A program made the position numbers and the translations under genes. Of a DNA stretch of 64,000 nt, positions 1 to 9,401 are shown one piece after another. Source of the stretch: Brachionus rotundiformis (taxonomy: Eukaryota > Rotifera > Eurotatoria > Ploima > Brachionidae); assembly GCA_016802295.1 (NCBI GenBank), contig JAESIW010000200.1:286879-350878 (forward strand), in the 5' to 3' direction. Positions within the stretch are counted from its first letter, which is position 1; each line of letters starts with the position of its first letter. Below the pieces are notes generated by a model. It did not search any database. It was not told where the DNA came from and saw nothing but the letters and a program-made list of their open reading frames with translations.

Positions 1-22
1 ACGGATATCATATTAGCTAATA

Positions 23-220
23 AATTTGAACTTTAGAAAAGCTTTTGACGTAATCGATCCAAATATTCTTCTCCTAGAATTATTTCACTATGGATTTGAG
101 AATAATTCTTCAGATCGTTTTTTCATTCTTTTTTTACTAGATCTCAAATAGCTCATCTTGGCAATGAAAAGTCAGAACCTACAGCTCTTGAGTTTCTTTT
201 TCTGATTTTTACTAATGATT
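23..220 (+). pseudogene. LINE reverse transcriptase fragment
   Basis: One frame reads as the start of a non-LTR reverse transcriptase finger/palm region: a KAFDVIDPNILL motif (the family's 'KAFD.VDH.ILL' block), then LELFHYGF and FFILFLLDLK, ended by an in-frame TAG. The sequence is cut by the window edge upstream and decays downstream. It is a relic of a LINE element on the plus strand. The clade (Jockey/CR1/L2-like) cannot be fixed from so little sequence. Confidence 0.75.
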
Positions 221-267
221 ATCTTTTAAGAAAATTTGATAGTATTTATAGTGGAGTCATCAGCTAG

Positions 268-293
268 GTTGGTTGGGTGCGGTGGGGTGTGGT
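268..293 (+). other. G-rich tract, possible two-tier G-quadruplex
   Basis: A 26-base run with seven GG-to-GGGG blocks separated by one or two T or TGC bases, in otherwise AT-rich DNA just beyond the LINE relic. The composition is seen directly; folding is inference. Confidence 0.35.
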
Positions 294-1010
294 AGATGAC
301 GACAATTAGGACTGCAACTCTCTAAGTAGCTATAAATAATATCAATATTTAATTTAATTGGTATCCTGTTTAACAGCGTAACTAATTAATATAATCACTC
401 AAATTTTTTATAACTCATAATCAACTCTTTAAAAAAAAATGTTTTCTCTCAAAAAATCAATAATGTCACCCCTAGTTATGTCTATATAATTTATTTAAAC
501 CTGTCCCATTTCAAATTTTTTACACTTAAATTTATTAATTTAATTTTATTCTAACTTCTAAAATGCTGTCTATCTAAAGAAGTACATTTAAGTCAAATCA
601 CAACTTTGACTAAAACTGTGCGCTAAATGGACCGGATTCGTCTGGCCGCATCGAACACTATTTATTTTGCCTAACTTTGATTACTGCTCTATTCTCTTGT
701 TACATTTCTCAAAAGAAGAGTTATTATAGAAAAGTGTGTTTAAGGAGGCTTGTAGCATTCTGTCCAAAAATCTAACCTGGAAAGCCAGCAAAAAAATCAG
801 CTTTCAACAACAAACTTAGAATTTAAAAAATTAAAAAATAGAAAATTAATTGCTCAAAATTTAGTCTATGGTTACTATTTTTAATTTTTGAGGAATTTGC
901 CTTCTAATTTTGGTAAATTTTAGGTAAACAACAAATTTAAATGCTTTTAAAGGGTACAACAATGTCACTATAGCTAAATTAATTAGATTCGTTATTACAG
1001 GTCTTATAGA
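294..1010. other. Intergenic AT-rich stretch
   Basis: No reading frame, tRNA-like box or repeat arm that I can support. The last part leads into the promoter of twister element copy 1. Confidence 0.5.
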
Positions 1011-1014
1011 CTGA

Positions 1015-1055
1015 AGGGGTATAAATAGGATGTTATTTTAAGAAAAAGTCAGTTC
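1015..1055 (+). promoter_or_regulatory. Core promoter of twister copy 1 (TATA + initiator)
   Basis: GGGGTATAAATAGG with the TATA T at 1020 and a TCAGTT initiator-like element whose A is at 1051, a spacing of 31 nt. The same pair with the same spacing precedes every complete copy. The predicted start lies 77 nt before the T1 cleavage site. Confidence 0.65.
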
Positions 1056-1122
1056 ATTTTTAATTTTTGAAATTTCTAAGAATTATTTTTCTAATTTAAA
1101 AAAATGTATTTAACTGAGTAGT

Positions 1123-1181
1123 CACCATAACTCTGCCGATCCGCAGGTCCCAAGCCCTGATGAAAAAAGAGGAGGGTGGTG
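1123..1181 (+). ncRNA. Twister ribozyme T1 (copy 1)
   Basis: P1 is CACCA (1123-1127) with TGGTG (1177-1181). The invariant TAAC follows P1, then CTCTGCC, P4 CAGG/CCTG around the loop TCCCAAGC, then AGAGGAGGG. This matches the twister consensus. The scissile step is U1128/A1129. Confidence 0.88.
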
Positions 1182-1540
1182 GCAGCCACATGCACCGTAT
1201 GTGTGTGTGGTCTTTTACGTAGTCTGCAGAAGAGCTGTATGGCGGGTACATAGGCCTACGGGTCTTTGTCCAAGTCTTGTCGTATGAGGGCGCCGCTGGC
1301 TTCGACCATCTCCCAGTATAGAATCCGAAAGGAGCGAGAATCTGCTGTACAGCTGACCCTCTGCAGACAGTACGTAACTTTGGAAGCCTTAAGTTAAGAC
1401 TTTTCTCGAGTGAGAGAGAGGTCGCTTGGTTTGTGGTTCCAAGCTAGTCTAAATAGTTGCCGAGTTCGCAGCCTTGTGCTCGGATGAGTGGCGCTGTTTA
1501 CGATGAACGTCCCACTGGCTTCTTAGGGAAAGTTAGGGCC

Positions 1541-1596
1541 GTCATAACTCTGCCAAAGCCGGTCCCAAGCCCGGTTGAAACAAAGAGGAGGGTGAC
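1541..1596 (+). ncRNA. Twister ribozyme T2 (copy 1)
   Basis: P1 is GTCA (1541-1544) with TGAC (1593-1596). The core TAACTCTGCC, P4 CCGG/CCGG around TCCCAAGC, and AGAGGAGGG are all intact. The scissile step is U1545/A1546. Confidence 0.9.
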
Positions 1597-1801
1597 ATGT
1601 AAATAAATTTTTATATATCTAGAATGATTTTAATATCATAATTTTGCGCTTTTTCAAAAATAATTTCCTATTAATTAAACCCATTCTATTCGCACATATT
1701 TTTTAAAATTCTTAGGTGATTAGTTTCTTATGTACCAATAAATCAATTAAACATTAAAAAAAGTTTATTCAATAAAAAACAATTTATTTTTTGATTTTTA
1801 A

Positions 1802-2083
1802 TTAAGGCGCTGGAGCAAACTGGGTCCATCCAGAAGGGCCTTTGATTATTTTTCTCCACAACATTTGCTTGCCGCCTCGGGTTTGAAGTCTGGTCTCAAG
1901 ACCATGAGTTCGAATGCGCTTCATTACTTTTGCCTGATAGTGGCGTCCTCTCGGCGACAGATCATTAGAGAAAATACCTCTGCTATGATGAAACACCTCT
2001 GCCTTGTAGCCTCTCGTTTGACCAGCAAGTTGAATTAATCCAAAATTTTTGAACATAGATTTGGCAAAATTTATTAACAACAT
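1802..2083 (-). CDS. MRPL34: Mitochondrial ribosomal protein bL34m
   Basis: A 93-residue basic protein of the mitochondrial large ribosomal subunit. The C-terminal half carries the bL34 signature: KRIRTHGLETRLQTRGG followed by a WRKIIKGP-type basic tail, equivalent to the bacterial 'KRTHGF..RM.T..GR..L..RR.KGR' block that binds 23S-type rRNA. The N-terminal 45 or so residues are hydrophobic/basic, as expected of a mitochondrial presequence. I place the start at the first ATG (2083-2081); the frame remains open for two codons upstream without another ATG. The gene is a single exon, immediately downstream of SEC63 on the same strand, with about 140 bp between them. Confidence 0.85.
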   Translation of the reverse strand: MLLINFAKSMFKNFGLIQLAGQTRGYKAEVFHHSRGIFSNDLSPRGRHYQAKVMKRIRTHGLETRLQTRGGKQMLWRKIIKGPSGWTQFAPAP

Positions 2084-2223
2084 TCTCAATAAAACAAAAA
2101 ATAATTTTTTTAATAAAATGTTTAAACCAATGCTAAGCCACTAGCCACTGGTCAAAATACAAGAAATTAATGTATTTTAAATTGTTTATTCAACTAAAAA
2201 TAAAATTCAAAACATAAACTTTA

Positions 2224-5028
2224 TCAATCACTATCACTTTCGGTGGCATACTCATCATCGACATCTTTCTCGTCTTCGTTGGCGTCCTCTTCATCGGTAA
2301 AATTCCACTGTGGATGCTCCTCAATATCCTGAGCTTTCTTAACATCCAGTTTTAGATTCTTAATCACATCAAAGTCAATATAGGAATCGGATCTGAGAAT
2401 AAGAGTGTAAGTGTATAGACCAGGTGTTTTTGGTGCCATAAATTTCAACTCAAACTTAAATGAAGATAAAATTTTAAAAATTGATTTTTGGGCTCTTTTT
2501 GTGTTAGGTAGTTACTTCTTCGATGTCTTTTAAAGTCTGGACATAGATGGGTGGACAAATGATGCTATTTGTCTTTTTGTCAGCTATGTACAGCCACCAG
2601 CATTCCTGTTTGATGTCTGGAAAATATGGACAAAAGACCCTGTGGCTAACTTTGGCTTTGGTCTCTAATTTTTCTTTTTTTTTCTGCATCTGTTGGAATT
2701 TTTCCATAAAATCGTCTCCATTGTTCTTTTCGGCTTTATCGTTTTTGTCTTCAGATGCACTGACATTATCAGTGGCCTCATCGTCCGAACCAGAATCTTC
2801 TTCTTCCGAGGCCGACTCTTCTTTGACTTTCTGCTCGGCCTTTTTGGGCTTAGAATTTTTGGCCACTTTTGATTTCGGCTTAGACTTGGCCTTTTTCTGC
2901 TGCTTCTGCCACGGCTTAGGTTTGGTATCTTCCTTCTGAGTTTCGCTGGCGGCCAGCTCATCGACCTCTTCTTTGGCCTCTGCTTCTTGCTTGACCGAGT
3001 CCTCATTTCCATACTGAACATTCAGATTATCCCGCTTTAAGAACACATCCAATGTGACCAACGCCCCAGCGGTAATTGTGTGCTCGTCCTCATCGTCAAT
3101 TATGTTAACCTTGTAACTAATCTCGACATTTGGATAATTACTGCACACTCTCATTATGTCATCGTACTGTTCATCAGTCAAATTGCGTAAGATGGAACGT
3201 CTGTCGGCGTCGCTTGCCTCTACAAACTGCTTTATGTTTCCAATATTTCTCTAAAGACAAAACATTGGTCAGTGTGTTTTTTTTTAATTCATGTACTAAT
3301 ATAAATTTATTTCAAGAAAATTCAAAATTTAGACCTATAATTTTTAACAAGACAAGAATTCAGTCAATGCATGTTGTACATTCATGTACTAATACAAAAA
3401 AATTTTCTGATAAAAAAAGCCAATATTTTTAGGAAATTTTCACAAGACAAAAAATTAGTCAGTGTCATACTGGAAATAAACAGTCAATAATTTGATTTAT
3501 AGATAAAAAAATTTCTATTTGACCACATTTTAATAAAACTAATAATAAAATAAATCTTAATTCTCTTATTTGGTCTGTTCTAGGACAGCATTTACCTTTT
3601 TGGTCATGAAATGCCTCAAGTGTGACTCTTCAATGTGCGGCAATTGAAGCAAATTGCTCTTGCTCTTGTTCCACAAGGCCTGGACAATCATAGGCGAAAG
3701 TCGCATCATGTTCTCGATTGTGTCCAGTTTGGGAGCAGTAAAACCTTAAAAAGCATCCAAAAAACTATGACCAGAATCAAAAAGTACTTTTTAGAAACGT
3801 ACCTTTGGGAAAATAGTTTGACATGACGGGTTGGGCCAAATTGGACGACACACTGACCAATTCATTGATTAAAAATGGACACTTTTTGATCAAATAATTT
3901 CTGTCCTTGGTCAAATTGTCCGATAAGGGCATTCGTGACAGTTGCGCATGAATCAATGCTCGGGCCTTGATGCTGTACGGCGCCGAGTACGGCAATTCGC
4001 GCACTTTCTCCTGCAAGTCTGGCAAATCTTTCAGCAATTGCGGCACTTCGACATTATCGCTCGGTCGTTCGACCACCTCGGGATTAGAGTGCCGCTCAAA
4101 CTCCCTGGAAGAGCCCAGAACCATAATTATCTCTTTTTAATATTTAACTAATTATCTTGTCTTAATTTATAAATAAATAAAAATTAAACAAACTCTTTAG
4201 ATTCATTTGAGGACTTTTCATAATCAAATAGTTAAAGGTTTGAGTAGTGATAATAAGAACTTGGTCACCAGTGTACCGAATGGACCTGTACCACCAAGAA
4301 CCCTTTAGATTAATTAGTTTAAAAATGTTTTGTGCGGAAAAGGGGGCAAGAATTACGACAATGATTGGCATGATGACCATGAAGACAAGGACATAGGCTC
4401 CCAGGACTATGTAAGAGTTCTTGCCGTCTACAATCCATTTGGGAAGAGCAATGCCGAACTGGGTGACACCTGGACCGTCCGGATTGCCGAACTCGATCCA
4501 GTTTTTCTTTGTTTCTTCGTCAGTGAGCGCCTGGTAGGCTTTGGCTAGCTCCTCAAATTTTTTGGCATCGCCTCCCTTGTCTGGATGCATTGTCTTGGCT
4601 CGTTCACGGTACTTTTTTTTGATTTCTTGGTCAGTGGCTGACTAATTAAGTAAAAAGGTTATGTCTGTGTAAAAAGGAATGGTTGGACTTACGCGATCGA
4701 CGCCAATTATGAGGAAAGGATCATATTCTTTGTGTTCAATTTCAATTTGGGAAGCTTGATAAGCCAAGTAGAAGAAGACGAGCCAGCCAATGATGAGAAA
4801 AATTTTGATAAAAAAGGATCGCTTTTTTGGCTCCTTTTCGGCGAGTAATTGCAGCTTGACGCGACAAGGCTCAAAGCATGACAGGTCCTCTGCGTGGATG
4901 GCTTTTTTGATGATTTTCTTTGGCCAGAAGTAGTATGTACATGGCACAATAACCATAGCATAAAATGAGAGGAGAAAATAAACGAATTTGGCACCATTTT
5001 CGTCATATTCAAATTTCATTCCAGCCAT
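2224..5028 (-). CDS. SEC63: SEC63, ER translocon J-domain protein (six exons)
   Basis: Translocon subunit that recruits BiP to the Sec61 channel in the ER membrane. Exons on the minus strand: 5028-4693, 4641-4194, 4132-3803, 3744-3596, 3250-2516, 2454-2224. All junctions have GT/AG and keep phase, giving about 742 residues (vertebrate protein about 760). Two membrane segments lie near residues 15-36 and 71-92. A lumenal J domain follows, with HPD at about 131-133 (TMHPDKGG), then a third membrane segment after WIVDGKNS. The Sec63/Brl domain carries the motifs GSWWYRSIRYTGDQ, CPYS-type SAPYSIKAR, and LLQLPHIEE. A lysine- and acid-rich insert precedes CWWLYIADKK and the second Brl part. The tail is acidic (DEEDANEDEKDVDDEY), the casein-kinase-2-type tail that contacts SEC62 in other animals. 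The introns are 48-345 bp. The start is the first ATG of exon 1. Confidence 0.93.
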
Positions 5029-5335
5029 TTTTTGAAATAAGACTTTATTTTTTTTAAAGGAAGTAAAAAATTAAAATGAAAATTAGGAAATATCTTTTAA
5101 ATAATTTGATGATGTTTCTTTTTCTAATTTTGAAAAAAAAATATGTTCATGTGTCGTATTTTAATTAATAAAGCAAAATTATGCTAACAAAGAATAAAAA
5201 AATTCAATTAACAAAAAAAAAATTGAAAAAAAGCGCAAATAATTTGAGATGCAAAAAAACAAAATTAACTTAAGACTAAGAGCCTAAACCAACAACCACA
5301 ACCAACAAAAACAGTATTAAAATTTAACTCGGAGA
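5029..5335. other. Upstream region of SEC63
   Basis: A/T-rich DNA between the SEC63 start codon and the first satellite sequence. It presumably holds the SEC63 5' UTR and promoter. No defined motif could be supported. Confidence 0.4.
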
Positions 5336-6800
5336 AATAAGGTCCTGAACGTGACCATTCATTTTAAATTAATTAAAAATTTTTAAATTTCACTTTAAAA
5401 GAGTTAGGGGCTATCTTAATTACTATCTATCCTTCGCAGGTAAGATAAGCCCTATAGTTAACCTCTTTCTTAAAATGACCCCAGTCACTCGGAGACAGTA
5501 CTGGTGGTTTATTAACATTATAGTTAAGATAAGTAGGTTAAACTTTAAAACAAACTATCGGGAACCAGAAGATCACTGGTATACCGACGCTTCCGAGTAT
5601 GGGCTCGGGGCAGTTCACGCGAAGTCGGGACGGGATGTCTCACTTCCAGCCCCTACAGAAGCCATACTTTTTAACGAAGGGGCAGCCTCGCTCATCCCAT
5701 TCGTTTTCCGAAACCGCTTTCCACGCAATAAACATATACACGTGGACAACATGGCGGTTCTAGGATTATGGAAGAAAGGACGCGCAAAATGGACAAAGTT
5801 CGCGACCAAAAACTCACAATCGATGCGACGCTTCTTTGCCCTGGTCCTTATGGTGAATTGGGCGAAAGCAATTTTTAACATCTGCGTGTCGTATGTGCCA
5901 TCGGCTGCTAATCCAGCCGACGCGCCTTCCAGGCGCATATCACCGTAAAACGTGATTACGCACCGGCCATGCGACACGCGCATATAAATATAAGCTGCCA
6001 AACATCAATTCGGCAGCTTTCGAACTCTCTTTTTATTTATTTAATAAACAGGACTGACCCGCGGCAGTGCCACCGGTCAGCCAAAGATTTTTCCTGCACT
6101 TTAAAAGCCAAAGTTCTCAAAATTTAGTGCTTTATAAGTGACTTTAATTTTGTCTTGATACGTTAAGTATTGAGTTAAAAATTTAACTTTGAAATATCGA
6201 AAAAAACGCGTTTTTTGGACATTTTCAAAGTCGAAATTTTCTATGATCCTTTCGAGTGACCACAACCTCCAAGTACTGTGTTAAAGAGCAACTTCTAAGC
6301 TTGCTTTTGAGTACTCGGGGACCTCGGTAGGCCAAAGGACCATAGAGAAATAAGGTCCTTGAAGTGACCATTCATTTTAAATTAATTAAAAATTTTAAAT
6401 TTCAAAGTGGAATTACTCTGTCAATTTTTAGAGTTTTCCTGCACTTTAAAAGCCAAAGTTCTCAGAATTTAGTGCTTTATAAGTGACTATAATTTTGTCT
6501 TGATACGTTAAGTATTGAGTTAAAAATTTAACTTTGAAATATCGAAAAAAACGCGTTTTTTGGACATTTTCAAAGTCGAAATTTTCTATGATCCTTTCGA
6601 GTGACCACAACCTCCAAGTACTATGTTAAAGAGCAACTTCTAAGCTTGCTTTTGAGTACTCGGGGACCTCGGTAGGCCAAAGGACCTTGAAATTTAAAAA
6701 TTTTAAATTTCAAAGTGAGATAACTCTATCAAGTTTTAGAGTTTTCCTGCACTTTAAAAGCCTAAGTTCACAGAATGTTAGGCACTAAATTCTGAAAACT
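5336..6800 (+). repeat. Tandem satellite array, about 345-bp monomer
   Basis: Monomers start near 6091, 6436 and 6744 with TTCCTGCACTTTAAAAGCC, so the period is 345 bp and then 308 bp because the second monomer has an internal deletion. Landmarks include an AAAAAACGCGTTTTTT palindrome, GAGTGACCACAACCTCCAAG, and GGCCAAAGGACC. A partial monomer (5336-5401) is separated from the rest by a retroelement fragment. The family recurs in reverse at 29.03-29.83 kb and diverged at 39.17-39.86 kb. Confidence 0.85.
5402..6080 (+). mobile_element. Retroelement RT/RNase H fragment inserted in satellite
   Basis: The open frame 5475-5948 has RNase H-type blocks: HWYTDASEYGLGAV (first catalytic Asp), HVDNMAVLGLWKKG and VPSAANPADAPSRR, typical of the RT-RNase H C-terminus in DIRS/Ngaro-like and related retroelements. 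The stop TAA is followed by a TTTATTTATTTAATAAAC polyadenylation-like stretch and a terminal hairpin, CTGACC...GGTCAG (6053-6079). Satellite sequence resumes mid-monomer on each side (ACTTTAAAAG to the left, CCAAAG to the right), which sets the boundaries. There is no recombinase or integrase here, so the copy is incomplete. Confidence 0.7.
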
Positions 6801-6891
6801 TTGGATATGATATGATATGATATTATTTATTGACGAATGAATTAAAAATTTATTGTTAAATTGATAAATAATTTTTAGATTTTTATTTAAA

Positions 6892-7347
6892 TTAATAATA
6901 TATTGGAATACGCTCTTTATATTCCTCCTTTATTTCTATTTTCGGCTCTTCTTTTGGCTCTTCTTTTTGTTTCATGTATTTTTCAAAGTCATTTCCATAT
7001 TTTGAATAGCAGTTTTCACAAATGTTTTTATTTGTGACCATGAAAAAACGCCCTCTGATTTGTGAAAGACATGGACCTTCGCAAAGAAAACATTGATTAT
7101 GAAGTACCTTACCATTTACTGTCATATAGTTTTCTCCCATCTTAATTGTCTTATTGCAAGCACTGCATTTTGGCATTGTCGCGTCAGAGTAGCAGTTTGC
7201 ACAAAAAAATCTTCCGTTATGAGGGTAGTAACTACTCAAACCACATCCACATGAACTACACTTGAAACAACCTGGATGAAAACTTCTACCATTTGCAGTT
7301 GTGTACTGGCCATTAATTGCCCCATTGCATTCGTAGCAACTAAACAT
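6892..7347 (-). CDS. Two-LIM-domain protein
   Basis: A 151-residue intronless protein. LIM 1 (about residues 4-55) has CYEC, HPGCFKC, CGCGL and CANC zinc ligands. LIM 2 (about 61-115) has CSAC, HNQCFLC and CENC. The second finger has an expanded middle (CEGPC) between its two zinc modules. The C-terminal 35 residues are a charged KEEPKEEPKIEIKEEYKE tail. Such proteins are cytoskeletal or transcriptional adaptors that bind partners through LIM fingers. No PDZ, LD, homeodomain or catalytic domain is present, so the subfamily (CRP, LIMS, paxillin or FHL-like) cannot be assigned. The ATG is at 7347-7345. The lack of introns contrasts with SEC63 nearby. Confidence 0.8.
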   Translation of the reverse strand: MFSCYECNGAINGQYTTANGRSFHPGCFKCSSCGCGLSSYYPHNGRFFCANCYSDATMPKCSACNKTIKMGENYMTVNGKVLHNQCFLCEGPCLSQIRGRFFMVTNKNICENCYSKYGNDFEKYMKQKEEPKEEPKIEIKEEYKERIPIYY

Positions 7348-7399
7348 TTTTCTTTTATCTTAGAACCAAAAAATTTGAAAATATTTCAAGCTTTTTTTT

Positions 7400-9400
7400 T
7401 TTATCAACAATTAAATAAAATTTATCTCATATTAATTATCTAACAAAAATAAACCTTTTAGATTAAAAAAGTTATTAGAAGAGTTATTATTTCGACAGCT
7501 TTTAGGAAAATAATCATTTATCAAAAGGATAATCTTATCATTATTCAATTTTGGGTTTTTCTTAAGGATTAGATTACTCCTATTCAAAATTGAAAAATGA
7601 TAAGCTACAATAAATATTGCTTAATTACTTTAACCATTTAAAAATTTCAAAAACCTTAACAATTTAATTTAAAAAATGGTAAGAATAAACTAATAATGAT
7701 ATTTTTTGGTCAATTTAAAGAGTTAACTTAAAAGGATATTGACGAAATAGAATTACAAATGGAAAAGCTCCGCTTGTTAAAAAAGAGCCGGGAGTTAGAA
7801 TGTAAATTTTTTACTTATGTTATACCTTGATAGTTGAGCTTAAAAACTGTCTCTTAATAATCTCCAAAATCATTAATTAAAATACCATTTTTACCATCTG
7901 GTTAAGACAAGAGGGCATATTATACTGGGAAGCAATGCCACAATTATCAAAGCTATCATGTATTAACTCATCATCGAAATTTCCCCTGATTTCAGTTAGC
8001 CAATTGATCCAATTTACGTATCAAGGTTTCTTAGGATTTTAATTAGGAGTGAAACTTTTTAGAAGAAAAAAGATAACTAAAGTTAAATATTTTTACATGA
8101 GGTTGTGAAGTTTCTTTCAATTGGATCTTTTCAATTCAGAAAAACTTGAATACTTTTTTTAACTTAAGAAATAATTTAGTTCTGTAAAATGCTTGGTATT
8201 TAGGAAACTTTGCTGAATGCAAAAAATGTAAAAGTTTAGTTCATTGAAAAAATAAATGAATAAGTCTAGTTTGAATAAAAACTGTATATTTTATTCTGTG
8301 AAAGTGGCTTTTCATTTTCCTCCTAAGAGAAATTGACTAAAAAATTTCTCTTTCTCTTATTGACTAATTTTTTAATTAAAGATAGATTAATGATAATAAA
8401 AAGCACCTAATTTTAATTAATTTAATTTAAATTTTTTTCTTGTTTTGAAATTGGTGTACGAGCTGTACCAGATTTTTTATCAATTAAAAAATAAAAGTAG
8501 ATAAAAACAAAAAGATAATTTTTTTCTAAAAATAAAAAGTAATAGATTGGAAGAAATTAGGACAAACTAAACAAGTTAGATTTAAATCCAAAAAATACTC
8601 AACACCAATCCGGTCATTTTCTGTAAAATCATCTAAATGGTTAGGTTATGGTTTAATGAAAATTACTTCTGGCAACTTCTGAATTCTAATTTCTTCCAAT
8701 TAACTAATTGTTATACTTTTTATATTTAGAAAAAAAATTATCTTTTTATTTTAATCTACTTTTATTTTTAAATTTTATGATGGCATTTCTGAGTTTTATC
8801 ACTGCTTAAAAAAAAAACAAATATTTATGGAAACTAAATTTGAATATTTTTAATTTAAAAAAGATTTAAATTTTTTCTTAATTAGTACAGTTAGTGATGA
8901 GAAATCAATTTTAATTTTAATCATTTTTAATGACCATTCTAGTCATGATAGTTATTTTGTAGCTACTACAATCTTAAACTCTTGCAACACACTTCTAACT
9001 CTTTCTGTGTATATTTTGAATATTTTTTAATTAAAAAAATTAAATTAATAAAAAATTTATTACAGATTTAATTTAATTAAAAGATTCAATATTTGTTGAT
9101 TAGTCTGATTCTCAAGAATTCTAATATGGTAAGATTTTTATTTCATGAATACACTTTTTACCTTGATTTAAAAAAATTTTTTAAATAAAAACTGCTTAGC
9201 ACTTCATTGTTACTTGAGTAATTTATGGCCTTTAATTCTAATTGTTCAATTAACAATGATTAGAATATAATTTTAAATCTGAGTGGTAAAAAATTATTAC
9301 AAATTAAAGTTAATTTAATAAATAAAAATTATTTCAAATATTTATACATTGTTCCTATTTTCTACACAATTAAATTATAAATTAAGTATTTTAATTATTA
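7400..9400. other. Intergenic, mostly AT-rich, with repeat arms
   Basis: Contains a short coiled-coil-like open stretch after an AAAAG acceptor-like site at 7733-7805 (reads as DIDEIELQMEKLRLLKKSRE), probably a decayed exon or transposon remnant. It also holds one arm of the inverted-repeat family also seen at 47.12-47.40 kb (8103-8220), and an imperfect inverted repeat 8485-8577 / 8691-8773. No further gene is supported. Confidence 0.5.
8485..8773. repeat. Imperfect inverted repeat (MITE-like)
   Basis: The left arm (8485-8577, containing AAAAGTAGATAAAA, AAAAAGATAATTTTTTTCTAA and GGAAGAAATTAG) is the reverse complement, with mismatches, of 8691-8773. No clear target-site duplication was seen. 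Confidence 0.5.
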
Positions 9401-9401
9401 A

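Larger units (their letters stand above)
1011..1600 (+). mobile_element. Twister-twister element, copy 1
   Basis: A complete copy of the dispersed noncoding element: TATA box at 1020, initiator-like A at 1051, leader, twister T1 (1123-1181), conserved GC-rich body, twister T2 (1541-1596). Predicted cuts fall after T1128 and after T1545, giving a 417-nt unit. It is somewhat diverged from the other copies: the leader reading frame ends early at TAG, and the hairpin after T1 has G:U-compatible changes. It lies about 200 bp from the 3' end of MRPL34 and points toward it (convergent). No coding potential in the unit is supported. Confidence 0.85.
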
